Origin: Chloroflexota bacterium
GTDB taxonomy: Bacteria; Chloroflexota; Limnocylindria; Limnocylindrales; CSP1-4
Reading direction: 5' to 3'
Length of the DNA stretch: 64,000 nt
Assembly (NCBI GenBank): GCA_004297395.1
Contig: SCUO01000064.1
Location: 1 to 64,000, forward strand
This document shows, piece after piece, positions 1 to 9,479 of this stretch. Position numbers and translations under genes: made by a program. A model generated the notes under the pieces. The model searched no databases. It worked only from the letters and a program-made list of their open reading frames with translations, and was not told the DNA's origin. Positions within the stretch are counted from its first letter, which is position 1. Each line of letters starts with the position of its first letter.

Positions 1-72
1 TTCGTGTGCAAGGACGGCCCCGTCTTCAGCGTCGCCGAGCTCGGCGAGGATCTCCGGCGGGAGGGCCTGTGA
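1..72 (+). CDS. hydG: Hydrogenase gamma (electron-transfer flavoprotein) subunit, C-terminal end only
   Basis: Frame 1 is open from the left edge to TGA at 70-72 and gives 23 residues beginning FVCKDGPVFS. That string matches, from memory, the end of the FAD/NAD(P)-binding, 2Fe-2S gamma subunit of group 3b NiFe hydrogenases (sulfhydrogenase HydG), which carries electrons between the hydrogenase module and NAD(P)H in the cytoplasm. The stop overlaps the next start (TGATG), as expected for an operon, and the known gene order hydB-hydG-hydD-hydA fits. Only the tail is visible, so cofactor sites cannot be checked; the call rests on this motif and context. Confidence 0.7.
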   Translation, partial: FVCKDGPVFSVAELGEDLRREGL

Positions 73-1121
73 TGGACGTCGCCATGCGCGCCGGAGCCGC
101 CGCCGCCGGCCCAGTGGCCAGTGGCCCTGCGGCAGCCACGGGCCGCTCCACGGCCGCCCGCCGACCACGGGTGGGCGTCGTCAAGCTCGCCTCCTGCGAC
201 GGCTGCCAGCTGACGATCCTCGACGTCGAGGACCATCTCCTCGAGATCGCGGAGCGCTTCGAGATCGTGGAGTTTGCCGAGGCGACCTCGCGCCGGTCAT
301 CCGGGCCGTTCGACGTCCTCCTGGTCGAGGGCTCGATCTCGACGCCGGAGCAGGCGGTCGAGATCGCCCGCCTCCGGGCCGAGGCCAAGCTCCTCGTCAC
401 GATCGGCGCGTGTGCCACCGCCGGCGGCATCCAGGCCCTTCGGACCGCCGCCGAGCACGAAGCCTTCCGGGCCGCCGTCTATCCCGTCCCGGCCTACGTC
501 GATTCGCTCGCGACCGCCCGCCCGGTCTCGGAGTTCGTCCACGTCGACGCCGAGCTCCGCGGCTGCCCGATCTCGCCGGAGCAGCTGGTGGAGCTCCTCG
601 TCTCGCTGACGACCGGGCGCCGCCCGCAGCTGCCCGACCAGGCCGTCTGCCTCGAGTGCAAGCGGCGCGGCATCCCGTGCGTGGTCGTGGCTCGCGGCCT
701 GCCCTGCCTCGGGCCGGTGACGCGGACGGGCTGCGGGGCGATCTGCCCGGCCTTCGGGCGCGGCTGCTACGGCTGCTTCGGCCCGCGCGAGAGCGCCAAC
801 ACGAGCGGCTTGGCCGATGCCTTCATCTCGGGCGCGGCTGCAGGCTCCGGTGATGGCGCGATGGGCGCCGCCGGTACCGGCGACCTCGGGCGCGACCCGA
901 TCGACGTCGGCCGCCTCTTCGCCGGCTTCAACGGCGCGACGCCGCCGATGCGCTCGGTGACCGACCGCCTGGGCGGCCGCCCGATCATGTCGCTCCGACC
1001 GACGCTCGCCTCGCCGCCCGAGACACTCCTCGAGGGCCCGCCCCGGTGGGGGACGGCGCACGTGGTAACCAGCCAGGCCCCGGACAGCACCACGGAGGAT
1101 CCCGATGGGCCACGGCGGTGA
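72..1121 (+). CDS. hydD: NiFe hydrogenase small (delta) subunit, group 3b type
   Basis: A 349-residue protein of the NADH:ubiquinone oxidoreductase 20 kDa / hydrogenase small-subunit family, carrying the Fe-S clusters that wire the NiFe site to the flavin subunits. Visible ligand motifs are LASCDGCQLT near the N-terminus, ELRGCPISPEQ in the middle, and a C-rich block CLECKRRGIPC / CGAICPAFGRGCYGCFGP; together these can hold three clusters. There is no Tat signal, so the enzyme is cytoplasmic. ATG at 72 is chosen over the track start at 6 because it overlaps the upstream stop and the extra N-terminus is arginine-rich junk. The 3' end overlaps hydA by 17 bp. Confidence 0.9.
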   Translation: MDVAMRAGAAAAGPVASGPAAATGRSTAARRPRVGVVKLASCDGCQLTILDVEDHLLEIAERFEIVEFAEATSRRSSGPFDVLLVEGSISTPEQAVEIARLRAEAKLLVTIGACATAGGIQALRTAAEHEAFRAAVYPVPAYVDSLATARPVSEFVHVDAELRGCPISPEQLVELLVSLTTGRRPQLPDQAVCLECKRRGIPCVVVARGLPCLGPVTRTGCGAICPAFGRGCYGCFGPRESANTSGLADAFISGAAAGSGDGAMGAAGTGDLGRDPIDVGRLFAGFNGATPPMRSVTDRLGGRPIMSLRPTLASPPETLLEGPPRWGTAHVVTSQAPDSTTEDPDGPRR

Positions 1122-2409
1122 CCTCCGGTTCCAGGTACAGAACCTGACCCGCGTCGAGGGCGAGGGCTCGCTCCACCTGCGCGTCAGGGACGGCGTGGTC
1201 GAGGAGGCCCACCTCGAGATCTTCGAGGCGCCCCGCTACTTCGAGGCCCTCGTCGTCGGCCGGACGCCGGACGAGGTGATCGACATCGTCGCCCGGATCT
1301 GCGGCATCTGCCCCGTGGCCTACCAGATGAGCGCGGTCCACGCCTTCGAGGACCTCTTCCACGTCGAGGTCCAGCCCGAGACCCGGGCCCTCCGCCGGCT
1401 CCTCTACTGCGCCGAGTGGATCGAGAGCCACGCCCTCCACATCTACCTCCTCCACGCGCCCGATTTCCTGGGCTACCCCAGCGCCGTCGAGCTGGCTCGC
1501 GACCACAGGGAGCTGGTGGACGGCGGCCTGCGCCTCAAGAAGGCCGGCAACCATCTGCTGTCGGTCCTCGGCGGCCGGCCGATCCACCCGGTCAGCGTCA
1601 AGGTTGGCGGCTTCTCGCGGATGCCGGACCGGGCCGAGCTCGTGGCCCTCCGCCCGAGCCTCGAGGAGGCCCTGGCCCTGTCCCAGGCCACCGTTGATGT
1701 AGTGACTGGCCTGGAGGCCCCGGCATTCGAGCGCGAGCCGCGTCTCGTGTCGCTCAAGCACCGCAACGAGTACCCGCTCAATGACGGCCGGATCGTCTCG
1801 AACGACGGGGTCAACCTGCGGGCCTCGGACTGGCGGAAGGCCTTCCACGAGGTCCAGGTCCCGTGGTCCAACGCCCTCCAGTCGCGCGCAGCCGATGGCC
1901 TGCCGTACCTCCTCGGGCCGGCGGCGCGCGTGGTCCTGGCAGGGGATCAGCTCCACCCCCTGGCGAAGGAGGCGCTCGTCCGGACGGGCGCCCTCGAATC
2001 GATCCGTCGCAATCCCTACCGGAGCATCGTGGCCCGGGCCGTCGAGCTGGTCCACGTCTGCGCCGAGGCGCTCGACATCATCGATGGCTACGTGAAGCCC
2101 GACGCGCCGGCCGTGGCCTACACCCCTCGACCCGGTGTCGCCGCCTGGGCCACCGAGGCGCCGCGTGGCCTCCTGTTCCACCGCTACGTCGTCGGCAACG
2201 ACGGCAAGGTCGCGGCCGCCACGATCGTCCCGCCGACGTCCCAGAACCAGGCCGCCATCGAGGCCGACCTCGCGACCTTCGCGCCGGCCGTCCTGGACCT
2301 GCCGATGGGCGAGGCGACCCACCGCCTGGAGCAGCTCATCCGCTCCTACGACCCCTGCATCTCGTGCGCGACCCACTTCCTCGACCTCAGCGTGGAGGAG
2401 GTGGGATGA
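1105..2409 (+). CDS. hydA: NiFe hydrogenase large (alpha) subunit, group 3b type
   Basis: A 434-residue catalytic subunit with both NiFe ligand motifs: L1 RICGICPVAYQMSA near residue 67 and L2 DPCISCATHFLD near the C-terminus. These four cysteines bind the Ni-Fe(CN)2CO centre. The length and L2 form fit the cytosolic bidirectional NADP-linked group 3b (sulfhydrogenase) enzymes. About ten residues (FLDLSVEEVG) follow the L2 histidine, consistent with a C-terminal tail removed by a maturation protease, which is encoded by the next gene. Start and stop overlap hydD and the protease gene, so the block is one transcription unit. Confidence 0.95.
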   Translation: MGHGGDLRFQVQNLTRVEGEGSLHLRVRDGVVEEAHLEIFEAPRYFEALVVGRTPDEVIDIVARICGICPVAYQMSAVHAFEDLFHVEVQPETRALRRLLYCAEWIESHALHIYLLHAPDFLGYPSAVELARDHRELVDGGLRLKKAGNHLLSVLGGRPIHPVSVKVGGFSRMPDRAELVALRPSLEEALALSQATVDVVTGLEAPAFEREPRLVSLKHRNEYPLNDGRIVSNDGVNLRASDWRKAFHEVQVPWSNALQSRAADGLPYLLGPAARVVLAGDQLHPLAKEALVRTGALESIRRNPYRSIVARAVELVHVCAEALDIIDGYVKPDAPAVAYTPRPGVAAWATEAPRGLLFHRYVVGNDGKVAAATIVPPTSQNQAAIEADLATFAPAVLDLPMGEATHRLEQLIRSYDPCISCATHFLDLSVEEVG

Positions 2410-2900
2410 CCGCCCCGAGGCCGGACCTCCGGATCCTCGTCTGCGGCACGGCCGATCGCGGCGACGACGGGGCTGCGCTGGCCGCCATCTCGCACGTCCT
2501 GCCGGAGCTGCCGGACAGCCTTCGTGGCCGGGTCGAGGTCCGCCGCTGCCCCCAGCTCGACGTCACCGACCTGCTGGACATCGGGGTGGGGGAGTCGGTC
2601 GTGGTCGTCGACACCGTCGTCGGCGTCGAGCCTGGCAACGTGATCACGATGTCGCTCGACGAGCTCGCCCGTCGGCCGGCCGGGGTCGCGCCGCGCTCGT
2701 CGCACGCCCTGTCGGTCGACGACGCGCTGCTCATCGCCGAGGCCCTCCGCGGCGCTGTGCCCTCCGGCGTGTTCGTCGGCATCGGCGGCCGCTGGTTCGG
2801 CTACGGCGAGCGCTTCTCGCGCTCGGTCAAGGGCAACCTGCCCGCCTTCGCCGCCGCCATCCGGACCTCGATCGAGGAGCTCCTCGCGGTTCCTCGCTGA
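2406..2900 (+). CDS. Hydrogenase maturation protease (HycI/HyaD-type family)
   Basis: A 164-residue protein of the hydrogenase maturation endopeptidase family, which trims the large-subunit C-terminus after nickel insertion. The opening LRILVCGTADRGDDGAALA corresponds to the family GNxxxxDDG motif (here GTADRGDDG) containing the acidic nickel-sensing residue; a second acidic block VVVVDTVVG and the histidine in SSHALSVDDAL follow in the expected order. ATG at 2406 overlaps the hydA stop. The track ORF starting at 1863 is an unsupported extension into hydA. The replacement of the usual GN by GT is a small oddity. Specificity for HydA is inferred from adjacency. Confidence 0.88.
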   Translation: MTAPRPDLRILVCGTADRGDDGAALAAISHVLPELPDSLRGRVEVRRCPQLDVTDLLDIGVGESVVVVDTVVGVEPGNVITMSLDELARRPAGVAPRSSHALSVDDALLIAEALRGAVPSGVFVGIGGRWFGYGERFSRSVKGNLPAFAAAIRTSIEELLAVPR

Positions 2901-2909
2901 CGAGCCTGC

Positions 2910-4601
<1,692 letters not shown>

Positions 4602-4607
4602 GCGCAC

Positions 4608-4624
4608 AGGTTAACCGGTTAACC
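4608..4624 (-). promoter_or_regulatory. Palindromic operator overlapping a leaderless -10 box of the GH13 gene
   Basis: GGTTAACCGGTTAACC (4609-4624) is a perfect 16-bp palindrome with a central CG, the symmetry typical of LacI-family operators of sugar genes. On the minus strand its right half contains TAACCT (4613-4608), a TANNNT -10 hexamer ending 6 nt before the ATG at 4601. A bound repressor would cover the -10 box. No LacI-type regulator gene is in the window. Confidence 0.65.
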
Positions 4625-5002
4625 CCTCGCCCTGCGAGCGTGGCTGGCGAGAACAACCGCTACTTCCGATCCGCGTGCATGCAGCGGCCGGGTTTGTGCG
4701 GCGGGTCCGGGTATCGGGCAGTCACGTCCGTGAGGCGCACAGGCAGCAGCGTCGGCCTCGTGCTGCGCAGGTGCCCAAGGCGCGGAGCCCGTGATGCGCG
4801 CACGGGCATCAGGAGTCGGGGTCGATTTCGGCGAGCCCGAGCAGGCCTCGAACGGGCGGACCGCGGCCGGCCGGCCCGCCACCAGAGCAGCACCGGGCTT
4901 CAGGCGCGCCCCATCTCGCCTGCGGCTTGCGGGCCAAGCGGCCCATCACGTTCGGGCCGGAGGGGCCTGCCGGACGGCGCGCCCGAGGACCACCCTTCAG
5001 GC
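4625..5002. other. Intergenic region between the GH13 gene and the POR operon
   Basis: These 378 bp separate divergent genes. The track reads an N-terminal extension of the POR ORF through here, but its composition (arginine- and serine-rich, repetitive) is unlike a protein and no family is recognisable. A weak -10-like CACCCT (4991-4996) ends 6 nt before the POR start at 5003. I see no clear -35, hairpin or RNA gene. Confidence 0.5.
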
Positions 5003-7033
5003 ATGACGTCCACAGCCGCGCCGCGCCCTGCGATCCTCCCCAACCTCGATCCCGTGCCGTACCCCGGCATCCCGGCGATCGTCGACGGCTCCGAGGCCGT
5101 CGCCCACGTCGAGAGCCGCCTGGCCGAGGTCGCCTGCGTCTATCCGATCACGCCCTCGACGACGATGGCTGCGGTCTACCAGGCCGCGGTCGCGGACGGG
5201 CGGACGGACCTCTTCGGCACGCCCCTCCGGTTCATCGAGCCCGAATCCGAGCACTCCTCGGCGAGCGCCGCCGAGGGCGCCGCGCTGGCCGGGGCGAGGG
5301 TCACGAACTTCACCGCCGGCCAGGGCCTCGTCCTCATGAAGGAAGTCCTGTTCGTGATCAGCGGCAAGCGCCTGCCGGTGGTCTTCCACGTCGGGGCCCG
5401 GGCCCTGACGAGCCAGGCCCTCAACATCCACGCGGGCCACGACGACATGATGGCCGTGGCGGACTGCGGCTGGGGCATGCTCTTCGGCCGCAACGCCCAG
5501 GAGGCGGCCGATCTCGCGGCCATCGCCCGGCGCGCAGCGGAGGCATCGGACACGCCCTTCTTCGTGGCCCAGGACGGCTTCCTCACGACCCACACCCTCG
5601 AGAACGTGCTCCTGCCCGAGGACGACCTGCTGCGCGAGTTCGTGGGCGATCCCCGCGACCACATCCGCGACCTGTTCGACCCGGCCGAGGCGCTCATGAC
5701 CGGCGTCGTCCAGAACCAGGACAGCTACATGAAGGGCCGGATCGGCCAGCGGGCCTACACCGACCGGATCCCGGCGATCCTCGAGGACGCCTACGACGAG
5801 TGGTTCCGGCTGACGGGCCGGCGCTACGGCGCCATCGACGCCTACCGGACCGAGGGCGCCGACGAGATTCTCGTCTCGATGGGCACCACCGCCGATACCG
5901 CGATCGCCGTGGTCGATCACCTCCGGGCCCAGGGCCGGCCCGTCGGCTGCGTCACGGTCACCGCCTTCCGTCCCTTCCCGGCCCGCGAGCTCATCGCCGC
6001 GCTCCGACACGCACGGACCGTCGGGGTCGTCGAGCGGACCGACGAGCCGCTCGCGGCTGCGAACCCCCTGACCCGCGAGCTCCGATCCGCGCTCTACGAC
6101 CTGGCCGCCGAGGGCGGCATGGTCCCGCGGGTGCTGTCCATCTCGGCCGGCCTCGGCTCGCGCGACGTCGCGGCCGGGGATCTCGTCGCGGTCTTCGACA
6201 AGCTCGCCGACCACGGCGAGGACGAGCAGCGCCACTACGTCGTGGGGATCAAGCATCCCCTGGCCCTGACCGTGGAGCCGGTGGACCTTCGCCCGGCCGG
6301 CGCCTACAGCCTTCGCGGCCATTCGATCGGCGGCTTCGGCAGCGTCACGACGAACAAGCTCGTGGCGACGCTCTCGGGCGAGCTCTTCGGCAAGCAGGTC
6401 CAGGCCTACCCGCGCTACGGCTCGGAGAAGAAAGGCCTGCCGACGACCTACTACCTCACGATCGCCGACGAGCCGATCCGCCTCCACGCCGAGCTGGATC
6501 GGGTCGAGTTCGTCCCCCTCCACGACGTCTCGGCCTTCGGGCTGGGCGACCCGCTCGCGGGGCTGGCCGATGGCGGCGATGTGTTCATCCAGTCGCGGCT
6601 CGCCGATCCCGAGGCCATCTGGGCCTCGATCCCGGCCCCGGCCCGGGCCGAGATCCTCGCCCGCCGGATCCGGGTGACGGCCCTCGACACGGCTGAGCTT
6701 GCTCTCCGCCACGCGCCCCGGCCGGATCTCCAGGTCCGGATGCAGGGCGTGGCCCTGGTCGGCGTGTTCCTCCGGGTCTCGCCGTTCGCGGCGCGGGCCG
6801 GGATGGACCGCCAGACGCTCCTCGCCGCCGTCCGGGAGCGCCTCGGGCGCTTCTTCGGCAAGCGCGGTGGCTCGGTCGTGGACGCCAACCTCGAGGTCAT
6901 CGCCGAGGCCTACGACGGGCTCATCGACGTGACCGCCGCGATCGGCGCCGGGAATGCGGGGACCGCCGGGGGGCCCGAGCCCGCCCCGTCGCTCACGCCG
7001 GCCGAGCCGGCCCTCCAGGGAGCACCGCGATGA
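5003..7033 (+). CDS. Pyruvate:ferredoxin oxidoreductase, N-terminal part (NifJ domains I-III, alpha plus gamma)
   Basis: A 676-residue protein equal to the first half of single-chain NifJ/PFOR. Residues about 20-260 form the pyrimidine-binding domain (ACVYPITPSTTM, EPESEHSSASAAEGAALAGA), 260-430 the transketolase-C-like domain, and about 450-660 the gamma domain (HSIGGFGSVTTNKLVATL). With the product of the third gene it should oxidise pyruvate with CoA to acetyl-CoA, reducing ferredoxin. ATG at 5003 gives an N-terminus that fits the family. The stop overlaps the CBS gene (ATGA). Related 2-oxoacids as substrate cannot be excluded, but all block similarity is to NifJ rather than to the KorAB type found at 14741-17751. 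Confidence 0.88.
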   Translation: MTSTAAPRPAILPNLDPVPYPGIPAIVDGSEAVAHVESRLAEVACVYPITPSTTMAAVYQAAVADGRTDLFGTPLRFIEPESEHSSASAAEGAALAGARVTNFTAGQGLVLMKEVLFVISGKRLPVVFHVGARALTSQALNIHAGHDDMMAVADCGWGMLFGRNAQEAADLAAIARRAAEASDTPFFVAQDGFLTTHTLENVLLPEDDLLREFVGDPRDHIRDLFDPAEALMTGVVQNQDSYMKGRIGQRAYTDRIPAILEDAYDEWFRLTGRRYGAIDAYRTEGADEILVSMGTTADTAIAVVDHLRAQGRPVGCVTVTAFRPFPARELIAALRHARTVGVVERTDEPLAAANPLTRELRSALYDLAAEGGMVPRVLSISAGLGSRDVAAGDLVAVFDKLADHGEDEQRHYVVGIKHPLALTVEPVDLRPAGAYSLRGHSIGGFGSVTTNKLVATLSGELFGKQVQAYPRYGSEKKGLPTTYYLTIADEPIRLHAELDRVEFVPLHDVSAFGLGDPLAGLADGGDVFIQSRLADPEAIWASIPAPARAEILARRIRVTALDTAELALRHAPRPDLQVRMQGVALVGVFLRVSPFAARAGMDRQTLLAAVRERLGRFFGKRGGSVVDANLEVIAEAYDGLIDVTAAIGAGNAGTAGGPEPAPSLTPAEPALQGAPR

Positions 7034-7533
7034 CCACCGAGCGCATCTCCGCCCCGATCGTCGGCGACCGGATGGCTCTCGAACCGATCGTCATCCGCGC
7101 CGACGCCTCGCTGACCGAGGCCGCCGCGCTCATGGACCATCGCCACATCCACGGCCTGCCGGTGGTCGACGCCTCGGGCTCGCTCGTCGGCGTCCTGTCC
7201 CAGACCGACCTCGCCCGGGCCCGCGGCACCGAGTACCTCTGGGCGAACTGGCCCGGTCTCGCGGTACGCCACCTCATGACCAGCCCGGCGATCATCGTCC
7301 ACCGATCGACGCCGCTGGCGATCGCCGCCCGGAAGATGGAGCGCCACAGGATCCATCGACTCGTCGTCGTCGACGACCTCGACGAGACGATCCCGATCGG
7401 CGTGCTCTCGATGACCGACCTCGTCCACGCCATCGCCGAGGAGACGGCCTCCGCCGCTGCCGCTGCCGCTGCCTCCGCCCCCGACGCCCCGTCCACCGCA
7501 TCCGGCACGACCCCGGGAGCTCCCGATGCCTGA
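7030..7533 (+). CDS. Two-CBS-domain protein inside the POR operon
   Basis: A 167-residue protein made of a CBS pair: CBS1 at about 5-65 (IVIRADASLTEAAALMDHRHIHGLPVVD is its start) and CBS2 at about 78-140 (IIVHRSTPLAIAARKM, HRIHRLVVVDD), followed by an alanine-rich tail. CBS pairs usually bind adenosine ligands (AMP, ATP, SAM) and pass a signal to a partner enzyme. The gene overlaps the POR halves on both sides (ATGA upstream, 8 bp downstream), so all three products are probably made together. A role in adenylate-sensitive control of POR is an inference from position only. No catalytic domain is attached. Confidence 0.85.
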   Translation: MTTERISAPIVGDRMALEPIVIRADASLTEAAALMDHRHIHGLPVVDASGSLVGVLSQTDLARARGTEYLWANWPGLAVRHLMTSPAIIVHRSTPLAIAARKMERHRIHRLVVVDDLDETIPIGVLSMTDLVHAIAEETASAAAAAAASAPDAPSTASGTTPGAPDA

Positions 7534-9262
7534 CGTCCCGACCACCGAGCGCGCCACCGCCACCCTCGTCCCGGCCGCGCCGAACCCGCATCCCGACGAC
7601 ACCCCCTTCGTCAAGGAGGCCGGCGAGCTCAAGGAGTCGCACTCCGATCGGCTGGCCACGATCGCGCCGCCGCTGCTCGACATCGATGCCTACGTCGAGG
7701 AGTTCGGGCGGAGCGTGGTGCCGGCCTATCGCCGCGGCGTTGCCGACCGCGAGCTGCCGGCCGACGCCGGCCTGGCCCGGAGCATCATCCCGCCCGCGAC
7801 CTCGGCGGTCCGCGACTTCTCGAAGCTGGCTCTCACGATCCCCGAGTTCATCGCCGAGAAGTGCGTCGGCTGCATGGCCTGCGTCAGTGCCTGCCCCGAC
7901 ACCGCGATCCTCGGCGTGGTCGTGCCCGAGCCCGAGCTCGACGGCCGGATCGGAACATTCAGCGCCAACCTGAACGGCACCGCGGAGCTGGCCACGACCA
8001 CGGCCCGCAGCCACTTCGCCGACACCCAGAAGTACGGCGAGGTCCCGGCCCGCAAGGGCAACGACCGCGGCTCGTTCGGGATCTTCGTCGACCCCGTGCA
8101 CTGCAAGGGCTGCGCCGAGTGCGTCGAGGTCTGCTCCGCCCTCGGCCACGACGCCCTGATCATGATCGACAAGGTTGCCGAGGAGCCGACCGGCGAATCG
8201 ACCCTCGAGCGCTACGACCGCGACATGCGCTTCTTCCGCTCGCTGCCCCCGACGCCCGACGTCTATCGCAACGAGAAGGCCCTGGCCGACCTCATGCTCG
8301 GCGAGCACGCCCACGGCTACGTCGGCGGCGCCGGCTCGTGCGCCGGCTGCGGCGAGGCGTCGGCGATCCGGATGGTCCTGGCCGCGACTCGCCAGATCCA
8401 CGGTCCCGAATCGATGGGCATCGTGGCCGCGACCGGCTGCAACTCGGTCTTCGGCGCGACCTACCCGTTCAACCCGTACCGGGTCCCGTGGACGAACTCG
8501 CTGTTCGAGAACTCGCCCGCGGTGGCCCTCGGCATCCGCGCCCGCTGGGATGCGGCCGGTCACCCCGAGCGCAAGCTGTGGGTCTTCGGCGGTGACGGGG
8601 CGATGTACGACATCGGCTTCCAGAGCCTGTCCCGGATGGTCGCCTCGGGCGCCGACATCAAGGTCCTCGTCCTCGACACCCAGGTCTATTCGAACACCGG
8701 CGGCCAGGCCTCGACGGCGACGTTCGGTGGCCAGGTCACGAAGCTCTCGGCCTACGGCAAGGCCCTCCACGGCCGGCCCGAACGGCGCAAGGAGCTGGCC
8801 CGGATCATTGCCGCGCACGGCGAGGTCTACGTGGCCCAGACGAGCCCGGCCCACCTCAACCACTTCTACCGCTCGGTCATGGACGCCAACGAGTACCCGG
8901 GACCGGCGGTCATCGTGGCCTACACGCCATGCATGCCGGAGCACGGCATCCCCGACGATGCCGCCACCCGCCAGGCCAAGCTGGCGGTCGAGTCGCGGGC
9001 CTTCCCGCTCTTCACCTACGACCCGCGCCGCGGCGAATCGATGGCCGAGCGGTTGTCGCTGCAGGGCAACCCGGCCCTCAAGGAGGACTGGTCAAAGGCG
9101 CCCGACGGCTCCCCGATCGACTTCCTGGCCTTCGCCCGGACCGAGGGGCGGTTCGCCCAGCACTTCGGCAAGGACGGCAGCGAGACGCCCGAGATCCTTG
9201 CCACCCAGGACGATCGCCTCGCCAACTGGCACACGCTCCAGGAGATGGCCGGCATCCGCTAG
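7526..9262 (+). CDS. Pyruvate:ferredoxin oxidoreductase, C-terminal part (ferredoxin plus TPP domains)
   Basis: A 578-residue protein equal to the second half of NifJ. Residues about 110-230 carry two 4Fe-4S motifs (CVGCMACVSACP and CKGCAECVEVC); from about 265 comes the thiamine-diphosphate domain with GSCAGCGEASAIRM, GCNSVFGATYPFNPY, the Mg/TPP motif GGDGAMYDIGFQSLSR and DTQVYSNTGGQAS, a strong NifJ signature. The region before the first cluster, where NifJ has its EKR domain, is shortened and divergent. It needs the 5003-7033 product for activity. Start ATG at 7526 overlaps the CBS stop. This is the last gene of the operon; 217 bp without an evident gene follow. Confidence 0.9.
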   Translation: MPDVPTTERATATLVPAAPNPHPDDTPFVKEAGELKESHSDRLATIAPPLLDIDAYVEEFGRSVVPAYRRGVADRELPADAGLARSIIPPATSAVRDFSKLALTIPEFIAEKCVGCMACVSACPDTAILGVVVPEPELDGRIGTFSANLNGTAELATTTARSHFADTQKYGEVPARKGNDRGSFGIFVDPVHCKGCAECVEVCSALGHDALIMIDKVAEEPTGESTLERYDRDMRFFRSLPPTPDVYRNEKALADLMLGEHAHGYVGGAGSCAGCGEASAIRMVLAATRQIHGPESMGIVAATGCNSVFGATYPFNPYRVPWTNSLFENSPAVALGIRARWDAAGHPERKLWVFGGDGAMYDIGFQSLSRMVASGADIKVLVLDTQVYSNTGGQASTATFGGQVTKLSAYGKALHGRPERRKELARIIAAHGEVYVAQTSPAHLNHFYRSVMDANEYPGPAVIVAYTPCMPEHGIPDDAATRQAKLAVESRAFPLFTYDPRRGESMAERLSLQGNPALKEDWSKAPDGSPIDFLAFARTEGRFAQHFGKDGSETPEILATQDDRLANWHTLQEMAGIR

Positions 9263-9479
9263 GGTCCACCCCCGGCGGTCCCCTGGGCGCCGCCAGCGCC
9301 GGCCAGCGGCGTCGCAGGTCGCCTCGCAGACGATTCGTGGTGCGTCGCCGCAACGGGCCCTTTGCCTGACCCTCGGATGACCTCCGGCCTCTGGCTCGAC
9401 CCGTGCGGACGGACCATGCTCGCCGCCTCTCGGGGGCCGGCACGAGCCGGGACATTCGTCGCCAATTGGAGCGACGCGC

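Noticed and set aside
9263-9479. Terminator after the POR operon
   Set aside because: A weak GC-rich stem (GCGCCGC/GCGGCGT) exists but has no T tract and many equal alternatives in this GC content.
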